This document shows positions 17,374-26,595 of a stretch of 64,000 nucleotides of DNA, piece after piece. Below the pieces are notes generated by a model, which was given only the letters and a program-made list of their open reading frames with translations, made no database searches and was not told the origin of the DNA. The position numbers and the translations under genes were made by a program. The DNA lies in assembly GCF_028994805.1 (NCBI RefSeq), contig NZ_JAJQQP010000011.1:219733-283732 (forward strand), in the 5' to 3' direction. Numbering within the stretch: position 1 is the stretch's first letter; every line of letters starts with the position of its first letter. Origin of the DNA: Promicromonospora iranensis. Its GTDB lineage: Bacteria; Actinomycetota; Actinomycetes; Actinomycetales; Cellulomonadaceae.

Positions 17374-18593
17374 CCATCCGCGTGCTCGCGGTCGCGGACA
17401 GCGACTCGTACCTGAAGTGGGCATGCGCGACGCTGGACAGGCTCGGCCCGGCCGACGAGTCCGGCCTGGACCGCTCGGCGGTGATAGTCAAGACGCCGAT
17501 CGCGCCGACCACCAGTCAGATCGCCGCCGCCGTCGCCGGATCATCCGTGGTCCGTCCCGCCGTCCTGCCCGTCCGGGAGCTCGCCGCGCAGATCCGGGAG
17601 AACACCCCCGACGTGGTGCTCATCGCCGCCACCGGCCCGGTCGCCGAGGTCGTCGCGCGTGCCATCGTCGGCGCAACCGGCAAGCGCCGTCCCGCACTCA
17701 TCACCGGCCTACCCGGCATGGCGCTGCCCGCGACGCCGGAGGGCACGGGCTGGCGCCGCTGGTGCGACGCCTTCGTCGTGCACAGCCGCCTCGAGATCGA
17801 TGCCTACCGGGAGGCGTTCGCCGCACACGGCGTCGCGCCCGAGGTTCCTCTGGCGCACCTGCCCTTCCTCGAGCACATGTCGGCGAGCCTCGGCACCCAG
17901 CCCGTCAAGCGCGTCGTCTTCGCCGCCCAGGCCAAGGTCCCGGACAACCGGCCCGACCGCGTCGCCCTCCTGGACCGTCTCGCGCACCTCGCCGAGGACG
18001 AGCTCGAGGTCATCGTCAAGCTCCGCGCCCGCAAGGGCGAGCGGCAGACCCACAACGAGGCGTTCCCGTACGACGAGCTGTGGGATACCGAGCACGCGCG
18101 CCTGGGGCACCGCAGCGACGCCCTGCGGTTCGTCGACGGACCCATGGCCGAGTGGCTCCAGCCCGGCTCCGCGCTCATGACGGTCAGCTCGACCGCCGCC
18201 ATGGAGTCGCTGGCTCTCGGCCTGTCCACCGTCATCATCGACGACTTCGGCGTCAGCCCGGAGCTGCTCAACGCGCCGTTCGCCGGCAGCGGCTGCGTGA
18301 TGCACGTCGCCGACGCCGCGGAGGCGCTCCGCGCCGGTGGCCCGGAGCCTGACCCGGCCTGGCTCGAGGACAACTACCTCCACGCGACCGAGTCGGAGCT
18401 GCCGGCGACCGTCCAGACCCTCGCGGCGCGCCGCGAGTCGGGCACGCTGACCGCGTTGTCCGAGGTCAAGCCGTGGCTCAAGGCGCGTTACCTGCGGATG
18501 GCGCTGCAGATGTACCTGCCGAGGTTCGTCTACGACACGATCCGGGTCTCGACGCGGCCGGTTCGCCTGCTCTTCCTGGACAAGAAGGCCTGA
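17370..18593 (+). CDS. Putative glycosyltransferase (DUF6716-like), partner of the polysialyltransferase-like protein
   Basis: The 407-residue soluble protein begins with a beta strand and DSDSYLKW (RVLAVADSDSYLKWA) and has a second half (VFAAQAKVP..., then FVDGPMAEWL, SSTAAMESLALGLSTVIIDDFG) that looks like the donor-binding half of a GT-B enzyme. I associate it with the DUF6716 family of putative glycosyltransferases found beside polysialyltransferase-like genes in actinobacteria; this is from memory. Translation is coupled to the upstream gene by an ATGA overlap. Donor and acceptor sugars are unknown. The gene ends at a 23-bp hairpin. Confidence 0.6.
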   Translation: MTIRVLAVADSDSYLKWACATLDRLGPADESGLDRSAVIVKTPIAPTTSQIAAAVAGSSVVRPAVLPVRELAAQIRENTPDVVLIAATGPVAEVVARAIVGATGKRRPALITGLPGMALPATPEGTGWRRWCDAFVVHSRLEIDAYREAFAAHGVAPEVPLAHLPFLEHMSASLGTQPVKRVVFAAQAKVPDNRPDRVALLDRLAHLAEDELEVIVKLRARKGERQTHNEAFPYDELWDTEHARLGHRSDALRFVDGPMAEWLQPGSALMTVSSTAAMESLALGLSTVIIDDFGVSPELLNAPFAGSGCVMHVADAAEALRAGGPEPDPAWLEDNYLHATESELPATVQTLAARRESGTLTALSEVKPWLKARYLRMALQMYLPRFVYDTIRVSTRPVRLLFLDKKA

Positions 18594-18608
18594 CCCCACC
18601 GAAGGAGA

Positions 18609-18659
18609 ACCCTGGCGAGGTAGAACCGCAGCGCACCTGCGGTTCTACCTCGCCAGGGT
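18609..18659. terminator. 23-bp perfect hairpin between convergent glycosyltransferase genes
   Basis: The arms 18609-18631 and 18637-18659 are perfectly complementary with a five-base loop. The stem is unusually long and contains the GAGGTAG/CTACCTC core also seen at 26566-26590 and 54503-54543. Confidence 0.75.
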
Positions 18660-18696
18660 GCTGTCTCGGCAGGGTTCTGTCTCGGCGGCGCAGGGG

Positions 18697-19740
18697 TCAG
18701 ACGCCGTCGTCGACCCGGACGCGCTCCGTCAGGCCCCGGAGGAATCCCGCGCCCCAGGCCATGTGCATCGTCACGAGCGTCGCGGGCAGGGCGAGCGCTG
18801 CGCGCAGGTCGAGCCGAGGACGCCGCGACGCCGCGTGCGCCGACGCGGCGAGCACGCCCAGCAGATAGGTGGCGGGGGGGATCATCCCGATCAGCGTCAC
18901 CGGCAGCGATCCCAGGACGCCACCCACGACGGCGACCAGCACCGACACGGCGAGCACGAGAACAGCTGTGGGCGGGGCGAGGTAGCGCAGGCTCGCGGTA
19001 CCCGGGTTTCGGCGCACCACCTCACGGCGCCACATACCGGTCCGCCAGAACTGGGTCGCCACAGCACGCAGCGTGCGGCGCGGCTTGTACTCGACCACGA
19101 GCGACGGGTCGAACCACAGGAGGCTGCCACTGTTCCGCAGCCGGAGGCAGAGCTCCCAGTCCTGCGCCCGGACGTACACGGGCGAGTAGCCGCCCACCCG
19201 CTCCAGCGCCTCACGGCGGAACGTGCCCAGGTAGACCGTCTCGGCGGGGCCGGCGCTGCCACCCGTGTGGAACGAGGCGGCGCCGAGGCCTGCCGGGTGG
19301 CTCATGGCTCGGGCCACGGCCTTCTGCACGGGGGTGTCACCGACGGGCATCATGCGCCCGCCCACGCCGTCGGCCCCGGCGGCCTGCAGGGCCTCCACCG
19401 CACGGCGCACGTAGGTGGGCTCCGCGACGGTGTGGCCGTCCACGCGGACGAAGATCGAGTGGCCCTCCGGCATCCGCGCCAGCCCTGCGTTGAGTCCGAG
19501 CGGCTTGGAGCCCGTCGGGTTGTCCACGACGGTGACCCGGCCCGTCTCGGCCGCGAGCTTCTCGGCGATCTCGTGCGTGCGGTCCTGCGAGGGTCCCACC
19601 GCGAGCACCATGTGCAGCGGGTGCGGGTAGTCCTGCTCCATGATCGAGCGCACCATCGCCTCGAGGTACGGCTCCTCATCACGTATGACGGCGACCACCG
19701 TCACCAACGGCATGCTCGCCGCCTCAACCCGCTCGGGCAC
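18697..19740 (-). CDS. GT2 family glycosyltransferase (ExoA/succinoglycan type)
   Basis: The 347-residue protein has an N-terminal GT-A domain (VTVVAVIRDEEPYLEAMVRS, a VRVDGH variant of the DxD motif near residue 100 and a DWELCLRLR acceptor-site motif near 195), followed by about three hydrophobic helices at the C-terminus, as in ExoA-like enzymes that act on lipid-linked oligosaccharides. GTG 19740 has AGAGGGGG upstream and is preferred over ATG 19713. It is separated from neuB by a hairpin, so it probably has its own promoter but belongs to the same locus. Confidence 0.86.
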   Translation of the reverse strand: MPERVEAASMPLVTVVAVIRDEEPYLEAMVRSIMEQDYPHPLHMVLAVGPSQDRTHEIAEKLAAETGRVTVVDNPTGSKPLGLNAGLARMPEGHSIFVRVDGHTVAEPTYVRRAVEALQAAGADGVGGRMMPVGDTPVQKAVARAMSHPAGLGAASFHTGGSAGPAETVYLGTFRREALERVGGYSPVYVRAQDWELCLRLRNSGSLLWFDPSLVVEYKPRRTLRAVATQFWRTGMWRREVVRRNPGTASLRYLAPPTAVLVLAVSVLVAVVGGVLGSLPVTLIGMIPPATYLLGVLAASAHAASRRPRLDLRAALALPATLVTMHMAWGAGFLRGLTERVRVDDGV

Positions 19741-19807
19741 GTGGCCCCCTCTCGCGATCGCCGGGCCGGTGCGGCCCGGTCCCGGCTCCGTCCGGACTCC
19801 GGGAACA

Positions 19808-19845
19808 TCGGAGGCGGGCGCCGCGCGTGCGGCGCCCGCCTCCGA
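19808..19845 (-). terminator. 17-bp hairpin downstream of neuB
   Basis: The arms 19808-19824 and 19829-19845 are perfectly complementary around GCGT, about 110 bases past the neuB stop. This probably ends the neuA-neuB transcript and leaves no room for a missing SAF domain. Confidence 0.68.
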
Positions 19846-19954
19846 CCATCAACGTTCAGCGGGCCCGGTCGTCGCTCGAGGCGACGGAGCCCACGTCGTG
19901 CATACGGCCCGGGCAGTGTACGCGCCCGGACCTGTGTGGTTCCGCGGTGTCAGC

Positions 19955-20848
<894 letters not shown>

Positions 20849-20905
20849 AAGAAGGTCCTTCCGAAAGGGTCGAGCACAGGGTAGTGCTGTTACGTGTCGT
20901 CGGGA

Positions 20906-22150
20906 CTAACCGGTGACGACGGGGGTCTGGACGGCTGCCGTACTGGGGGCAGCTTCACCCTGACGCGCAGCGAGTATACGGTCACAGATCTCACGAACCG
21001 CACCGTTCCCGCCCTCGCGGGACAGGACGAGCCGGGCCTGTGCCCGCACTTCCGGGCGCGCGTCGGCCACCGCGACCGGCCAGCCGACCACGGCCATGGC
21101 GGCCAGGTCGTTGACGTCGTTGCCGACGTACGCGACCCGGGCCGGGTCCAGGTCCTGCTCCGCGATCCACGCACGCAGGGCAGCCGCCTTGTTCTCGACA
21201 CCGTGCATGACCTGCACCTTCAGCTTGTCGGCACGAGAGGCGACCACCTTGTTGGTCTCTGTCGACAGGATGAGGATCGGCAGGCCGGTGCGGCGCAGGA
21301 GCGAGACGCCCATGCCGTCCCCGCGGCTGACGCGCACCTGCTCGGTACCGTGCTGGTCCACGGAGGCGTGGTCGTCGGTGTGCACGCCGTCGAAGTCGGT
21401 GACGAGCGCGTCGACGTCCAGCGGTCCGGGCGTGGCGTCGACGTCCTGGTCCACGAGCTGACGGGCGAGCCAGAGGTCACGCGGCTCGTCGATCTCGATG
21501 GCCCACTCCGGGGCGACCGGCTGGATACCGACGTCGCCGAAGAACCGCGTGCTGCCTGCACGAAACCCTTGCGTGCGCATCACATAGAAGGCACCGGTCT
21601 CGCGGAAGTGCGGCGCCCGCTCCTGGCGGCGCGGCCGGTACTCGGTGGTGTGCCCCACAGGGCTCGCGACGCCGTCGTCGATGCGCCACTGGAAGTCGTG
21701 CGTCTCGGAGACCGCCACCACCACGTCCTTCTCGCCCGTGGCGACCCGGCGGATGGCCGTGTCGAGGTCCTCGGGGTCGATGAACGGCGAGGTGCACTGC
21801 ACCAGCACGGTCACGGGCGGGATCTCCTGGGGCGGCAGACCGCCGTCGCCGGCCTCGACCCGGTCCAGTACGTGCTGCAGGGCCGACTCGGAGGACGCCG
21901 TGCTGCCCGCGATCTCCGCCGGGCGCGCCACCACGCGCGCTCCGTGCAGCCGGGCCTCGGCGGCGATCTCGTCGTGATCGGTCGAGACGATGACCTCGGC
22001 CACCGACGACGCGGCGAGCGATGCCTGGACCGCGCGCCCGACCAGGGTGATCCCGTCCACCCGAGCGAGATTCTTCAGGGGCACGCCCTGTGAACCTCCC
22101 CGAGCCGGGATGATGACGACGGCGGACGGGGTTTCACCGGGTACAGACAT
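20906..22150 (-). CDS. neuA: CMP-nonulosonate synthetase fused to KdsC-like HAD phosphatase
   Basis: The 414-residue protein has two domains. Residues 1-230 are an acylneuraminate cytidylyltransferase (IIPARGGSQGVPLKNL at 13-28, QCTSPFI at 118-124), which activates the acid with CTP. Residues 245-390 are a C0-type HAD phosphatase with DFDGVHTDD (nucleophile D252, acid D254), GNDVND (343-348) and GGNGAVRE (380-387), the KdsC signature. The fusion suggests that the synthase product is a 9-phosphate that is dephosphorylated before or during CMP activation. ATG 22150 has GAGAG upstream; a longer open frame to 22735 overlaps the divergent gene and is a shadow. Confidence 0.9.
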   Translation of the reverse strand: MSVPGETPSAVVIIPARGGSQGVPLKNLARVDGITLVGRAVQASLAASSVAEVIVSTDHDEIAAEARLHGARVVARPAEIAGSTASSESALQHVLDRVEAGDGGLPPQEIPPVTVLVQCTSPFIDPEDLDTAIRRVATGEKDVVVAVSETHDFQWRIDDGVASPVGHTTEYRPRRQERAPHFRETGAFYVMRTQGFRAGSTRFFGDVGIQPVAPEWAIEIDEPRDLWLARQLVDQDVDATPGPLDVDALVTDFDGVHTDDHASVDQHGTEQVRVSRGDGMGVSLLRRTGLPILILSTETNKVVASRADKLKVQVMHGVENKAAALRAWIAEQDLDPARVAYVGNDVNDLAAMAVVGWPVAVADARPEVRAQARLVLSREGGNGAVREICDRILAARQGEAAPSTAAVQTPVVTG

Positions 22151-22168
22151 ACGTGGCACTCTCGAGTC

Positions 22169-22196
22169 GGTCGGCAGGGATATGCCGACCACAGTA
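22169..22196 (-). promoter_or_regulatory. neuA promoter with inverted repeat in the leader
   Basis: TACTGT (22191-22196, minus strand) could be the -10. Immediately downstream is an 8-bp inverted repeat (22169-22176 and 22183-22190) that would overlap the transcription start, as an operator would. Confidence 0.35.
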
Positions 22197-22379
22197 GCGC
22201 TTCCGCACCGAGCGGCGTGCCTCACGAGGTGCCGTCGACGCAACCGGAGCGGGCCCAGATGTGGGATCCTGCCGTAGCACGCGGCGGTCGAGCGCCGCGC
22301 CCCCCAGAACCGATCCCCACGAAACGGCATGCGGCACCTGAGTGCCGGGGTTGCCGTGCCGAGAACGGAGACAGCTCGA

Positions 22380-24512
22380 GTGCCCGGAACCGAAGGTCGC
22401 AAGGCGGACTCCCCGAACCCCGACGGTGGCGTGCCCGGTGCAGTCTCTCGGTCCAAGCGCCGAACGAACGCGCGCCGCACCTCCGAGGTCATGCACGCGC
22501 TGCGGAGAGTCACGGGCGCCCGCCCCCAGCTCGACCCGATCACCACGCGCAGGCTCGCGAAGGGGCAGGTGGCCTGGACCGAGGTCCCGGCCGTGCGCAC
22601 GGCGGCGCTCGACGGCGCCCGGGCGGCGATCGACCGGCAGGACCTGGCCGGGGCCGCCACGCTGACGAAGCTGCTGCGCACCGGTGCACCCGACGCCGAG
22701 ACCGGGCGGCTCGCCGGCATCGTCGCCCTGCTCACCGGTGACCCGGAGGCCGCGGAGGAGCACTTCTACCAGGCGTCCAAGGGCACGGGCTCGGTGGCGC
22801 GGCGGCACACCAACGCGCGTCGGGCGGTCGAGGAGCTGCAGCAGCTGCTCGACCTGCGGGCCCGGGTGCTCGAGGTGGAGGGCCCAGAGGATCTGACCGA
22901 CCTGCGGGACATCGCGGCATCGGCGTCCATCACGCATCGCAAGGCGGCCGACGCCGCGCTGGGCCGGTACCTCGTGGCATGCCTCACCCGGGGCATCGAC
23001 GGGCCGTTGGGCCAGCTCCTGGACGAGTTCGCCGACGCCGGGCGGCTGACGGCGCTGAAGGCCCGGCCGAACCTGCTCGACGTCGCCGTCGAGAACGCCG
23101 AGTACCTCGCGACCGACGCCGACCACGCCGGCGCCCTCCACCTGCTGCAGACCACCTTCGAGCACTACGGCGTCGTCACCGAGCGCTACCTCCTGGCCCT
23201 CGGCACCTCGCTGTCGGCGCTCAGCCGCTACGGCGCCGCTCGCCGTGCCTTCCGCATCGCCAGCGCGGGCGTGGGCTCCGCACGCGCCGCACAGGTCGCC
23301 TGGATCATCCACGACGACGAGTCCGCGCACGCCCTGGCCCGCCGGGCGATCCGCCACGACATGCCGCGCTCCTCGGTCCGGACCGTGCTCGCCCGTACCG
23401 AGAACCCCATCACGCCGCCGGAGGCCGAGGCGACCCAAGGCGGTATGGGCCACGTCGCGTTCTACGTGGACCGCGGGGAGAACTTCGGCGACATCGTGCT
23501 GCCCGACGCCGTCCGGGACGCGATCAGCGAGCCCGCCGGCCGCTCCGAGTGGGTCCCCTTCCACGCGCACCAGGTGTTCGACGACGAGTTCGTCCGGATC
23601 GCGAACGCCCAGCGCGCGCTCGTCGTCGGTGGCGGCGGCCTGTTCCTCCCGGACACGTCGCCCAACGGGAACAGCGGCTGGCAGTGGAACGTGCCGCCGG
23701 CCTCGCTCGATGCGGTGCGTGTTCCCCTCTTCGCCTTCGCCGTGGGCTTCAACCTCTTCCTGGGGCAGCAGTTCAAGGGCGACCTCTTCCGCCGCAGCCT
23801 GATCGCCTTCACCAGCAAGGCCGAGTTCCTGGGGCTGCGCAACACCGGCTCGATGGAGCGCGTGCGCGCCATGCTGCCGGACGAGCTGCACGACAAGGTG
23901 CGCTTCGTGCCGTGCCCGACCACCGTGCTCGAGCACATCCGACCGGATCTCCCGGCAGCACGCACCGGCTCCGGCACGGTGCTGCTCAACGCCGCCTTCG
24001 ACCGCAGCGAGCGGCGCTTCGGCGGCGGCTACGCGCAGTTCCTGGAGCACATCGTGGAGCTCGTGGAGAAGGCGAGCAGGGGTGGGGCCGAGGTCCGGAT
24101 CGCCGCGCACACGCGCGGCGACCTGCGGCTCGCGAAGGACCTCGAGGCGGCGCACGACCTGTCGCTGCCCGTGGACGAGCTGCACAACATGGACCAGCCG
24201 GACGCCCTCGCCGTCTACCGGCAGGCCTCGCTCGTGATCGGCATGCGCGGTCACTCGACGATGATCCCGTTCGGCCTGGGCACCCCGGTGCTGAGCATCG
24301 TGTCGCACCCCAAGATGCGGTACTTCCTGGAGGACGTCGACCGCACGGACTGGGGTTTCGACGTGTCCGACCCCGATCTCGGCGCCCGGCTCGCGGAGCG
24401 CACCCTCGACGTGCTCGCCCGCGAGGAGGACTACCGGGCCGACGTCGCCGAACGGCAGCTCATCCTGCTGCCGCACGTCCGGGCGGCAGCCGAGGACGTC
24501 GCCAAGGTCTGA
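22380..24512 (+). CDS. Polysaccharide pyruvyltransferase-family protein with helical N-terminal half
   Basis: The ~710-residue protein has an Arg-rich start, a helical, TPR-like N-terminal region (about 45-345) and a C-terminal pyruvyltransferase domain (PF04230 type, about 355-665) with NFGDIVLPDA, GGGGLFLPDTSPNG and IGMRGHSTMIPFGLG. Family members add ketal-linked pyruvate to sugars, but the family also contains divergent transferases. GTG 22380 is chosen because CGGAG lies nine bases upstream; ATG 22329 in the same frame would add 17 residues. It diverges from neuA and precedes the GT42-GT8 gene by 64 bp. The paralogue at 26596 shares the glycine-rich SGWQWN region. Confidence 0.8.
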   Translation: MPGTEGRKADSPNPDGGVPGAVSRSKRRTNARRTSEVMHALRRVTGARPQLDPITTRRLAKGQVAWTEVPAVRTAALDGARAAIDRQDLAGAATLTKLLRTGAPDAETGRLAGIVALLTGDPEAAEEHFYQASKGTGSVARRHTNARRAVEELQQLLDLRARVLEVEGPEDLTDLRDIAASASITHRKAADAALGRYLVACLTRGIDGPLGQLLDEFADAGRLTALKARPNLLDVAVENAEYLATDADHAGALHLLQTTFEHYGVVTERYLLALGTSLSALSRYGAARRAFRIASAGVGSARAAQVAWIIHDDESAHALARRAIRHDMPRSSVRTVLARTENPITPPEAEATQGGMGHVAFYVDRGENFGDIVLPDAVRDAISEPAGRSEWVPFHAHQVFDDEFVRIANAQRALVVGGGGLFLPDTSPNGNSGWQWNVPPASLDAVRVPLFAFAVGFNLFLGQQFKGDLFRRSLIAFTSKAEFLGLRNTGSMERVRAMLPDELHDKVRFVPCPTTVLEHIRPDLPAARTGSGTVLLNAAFDRSERRFGGGYAQFLEHIVELVEKASRGGAEVRIAAHTRGDLRLAKDLEAAHDLSLPVDELHNMDQPDALAVYRQASLVIGMRGHSTMIPFGLGTPVLSIVSHPKMRYFLEDVDRTDWGFDVSDPDLGARLAERTLDVLAREEDYRADVAERQLILLPHVRAAAEDVAKV

Positions 24513-24576
24513 TCCGCTCTCTCCGTTCCCGGCCGTTAGACTCGACCGGTCTCAGTACACCGAAAGGGAGTAATCG

Positions 24577-26487
24577 ATGCCCACCATGCGGAGCGTGCCG
24601 CTCGGCCGTGAGCCCGGCGACGCGGAGATCGCGTCGTTCGCCGACCTGATCGACCGGCCACTGCTGATCGTCGGCAACGGGCCGTCGTCGGCCATGCCTC
24701 CCTACCACCGGATCCCGGCGGACGTGGTCGTCTTCCGCATGAACTGGTTCTTCCTGGAGAGCAACTACCACTTCGGGGACCGGGTGGACGCGTACTTCAG
24801 CGCCATCCCGAACGAGAAGCTGGAAAAGCTGCTGCAGGAGGAGATGCGGTCCAACCGGTATGACGTGCGCCGGATCCTCAGTCCGATGCGTCACGCCGCG
24901 AACCGCGACGGTGACAGGTACGGACTGGAGCCGATGCCCGGTGTCGAGGAGCTCGACTCGTGGTCCGTGCCGGCTCGGTTCCCCCGTCTCGCACGCGCCT
25001 TCATGAGCCGGCCCGGCCTGCCCACCACGGGGATGCAGGCGCTGGCGTTCGGCCTGGGCGTCGGTTTCCGCGAGATCTACCTCGCCGGCGTGGACATGTA
25101 CGAGTCCAAGGACAGCCGATACGGCTACACGGTCACGCAGGCCGCGGAGTCCGCGCTCAAGGACAAGGACCTCACGCCGGGCTACGAGTCGGCGCACGGG
25201 CTCGACTCGGACCTCTCCTTCCTGCGCTCGTGCCTCACCGAGTTCCCGGACGCGACGATCCGCTCCGTGAGCCAGTCGGACACGCTGCACCTGTTCGTGC
25301 CGCAGGCCGACGAGCTCGCCGACCGCCCGCACCTCACCCCGGAGGCGGTACCGACCCTCGCCGCGTCCAAGGACACGGTGGACCTCACATTCGCCGAGGT
25401 GGGCGAGGACACGTCGGTCGTCATCCCCGAGGTCGGCGGTCCGCTGTGGAAGGAGATCGACGGTCGCAAGTGCGCGTACGTCACTGTCGTCTCCGGCGCG
25501 TACCACCATGGCGCACGCGCCCTGGCGAACTCGCTGCGCAAGCACTCGGACGTCCCGCTGATCGCGCTGGTCACACCGGACGCCGACCGCGCGGCGCTGG
25601 CCGCCAGCGGCATCCGGACCATCCAGGTGCCCGGCATCCGCAACCCGATGAACTCGGGCGGCAGGAAGATCCAGGCCCGCTTCGCGATGACCTACACGAA
25701 GCTGCACGTGTTCCGGCTCGACTTCTTCGACCGGCTCGTCTACCTGGACAGTGACACGGTCGTCAAGGGCAACCTGGACGATCTGTTCGACGGCGACGGC
25801 TTCGCCGCCGTGCCCGACGCGGGTCTGGACCTGCCCGACGGCACCGTGTTCAACTCCGGCGTCTTCGCCGTGAACCCGTCGCACGGAATGTTCGAGAAGA
25901 TGATGTCCGAGCTCAACCACACGACGTCGTACGACGGCGGGGACCAGGGCTTCCTCAACGAGTTCTTCTCGGACTGGCGCAAGCTCCCCCTGGAGTACAA
26001 CACCACCAAGCGCATCTACTCCCACCACCCGCAGGTGTTCAACGACGAGGACGTCAAGGTCCTCCACTACGTGGGGCGCAAGCCGTGGGAGCCGACGTCG
26101 AAGGGTGAGCGGTACGACCAGCTCGACTATGCCTGGCTCGACCACCTTGCCGACTGGGAGAAGAACGAGCTGGTGCGCGACCTGCGGCACGCCGCGGCCG
26201 GCGGGAAGCCCCCGGAGGCGGGGAGCAACAGCCCGTTCCGTCAGGCCCAGCTCGCGAACAAGACGAACAAGGCCAGTGAGGCCGTGCGTGTCATCGAGGC
26301 CGTCATGACGCAGCGCGAGGCGACGTCGGCGGAGCTGCGCGAGCTCGCCAAGGCATACCGTCGCCTGGGCCGCCATGACGACTGCGCGCGCGTGCTCAAG
26401 CAGGCCTACGCGATCGACCCGCGCCGGAGCGTCATGCGGGACGCGATGCTGGCACAGGCGCGCTCGATCAAGAACAGGCTCGCCTGA
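24577..26487 (+). CDS. GT42 sialyltransferase - GT8 glycosyltransferase fusion
   Basis: The 636-residue protein joins two catalytic domains. Residues 28-245 look like a GT42 (CstI/CstII) sialyltransferase: IVGNGPS (31-37), VFRMNWFFLE (52-61), GLPTTGMQALAFGLG (147-161), EIYLAGVDMY (166-175), and AHGLDSDLSFL, in which H207 lines up with the CstII general-base His as I remember it. Residues 298-510 are GT8: YTKLHVFRL, DSD (391-393), FNSGVFAVNP (425-434), GDQGFLN (455-461) and KVLHYVGRKPW (494-504). Residues 560-620 are a short TPR-like tail. Both active sites look intact, so one chain may add a nonulosonic acid and a hexose. AAGGGAG precedes ATG 24577. Confidence 0.87.
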   Translation: MPTMRSVPLGREPGDAEIASFADLIDRPLLIVGNGPSSAMPPYHRIPADVVVFRMNWFFLESNYHFGDRVDAYFSAIPNEKLEKLLQEEMRSNRYDVRRILSPMRHAANRDGDRYGLEPMPGVEELDSWSVPARFPRLARAFMSRPGLPTTGMQALAFGLGVGFREIYLAGVDMYESKDSRYGYTVTQAAESALKDKDLTPGYESAHGLDSDLSFLRSCLTEFPDATIRSVSQSDTLHLFVPQADELADRPHLTPEAVPTLAASKDTVDLTFAEVGEDTSVVIPEVGGPLWKEIDGRKCAYVTVVSGAYHHGARALANSLRKHSDVPLIALVTPDADRAALAASGIRTIQVPGIRNPMNSGGRKIQARFAMTYTKLHVFRLDFFDRLVYLDSDTVVKGNLDDLFDGDGFAAVPDAGLDLPDGTVFNSGVFAVNPSHGMFEKMMSELNHTTSYDGGDQGFLNEFFSDWRKLPLEYNTTKRIYSHHPQVFNDEDVKVLHYVGRKPWEPTSKGERYDQLDYAWLDHLADWEKNELVRDLRHAAAGGKPPEAGSNSPFRQAQLANKTNKASEAVRVIEAVMTQREATSAELRELAKAYRRLGRHDDCARVLKQAYAIDPRRSVMRDAMLAQARSIKNRLA

Positions 26488-26516
26488 CGCCGCTGCCATA
26501 GGACGTGGCAGGACAA

Positions 26517-26558
26517 AGCTGGGGCGGTGCGAACCATGTGGTTCGCACCGCCCCAGCT
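26517..26558. terminator. 19-bp hairpin between convergent genes
   Basis: The arms 26517-26535 and 26540-26558 are perfectly complementary around ATGT, between the GT42-GT8 gene and the convergent pyruvyltransferase gene. It is followed by two direct copies of CTACCTCGGC. Confidence 0.75.
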
Positions 26559-26565
26559 CTTGTCC

Positions 26566-26590
26566 CTACCTCGGCTGTCTACCTCGGCGG
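26566..26590. repeat. Direct repeat CTACCTCGGC, intergenic
   Basis: CTACCTCGGC occurs at 26566-26575 and, extended to CTACCTCGGCGG, at 26579-26590, next to a terminator. The same 12-mer forms an arm of the hairpin at 54503-54543, and related copies lie near 18645-18688. Confidence 0.55.
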
Positions 26591-26595
26591 AGGGC

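Noticed and set aside
19846..19954. A frameshifted SAF domain downstream of neuB
   Set aside because: I looked for SAF-like sequence in the other frames between the neuB stop and the hairpin; only about 110 bases are available, too few, and none looked similar.
22151..22735. N-terminal extension of neuA
   Set aside because: It overlaps the divergent pyruvyltransferase gene; cytidylyltransferase similarity starts just after ATG 22150.
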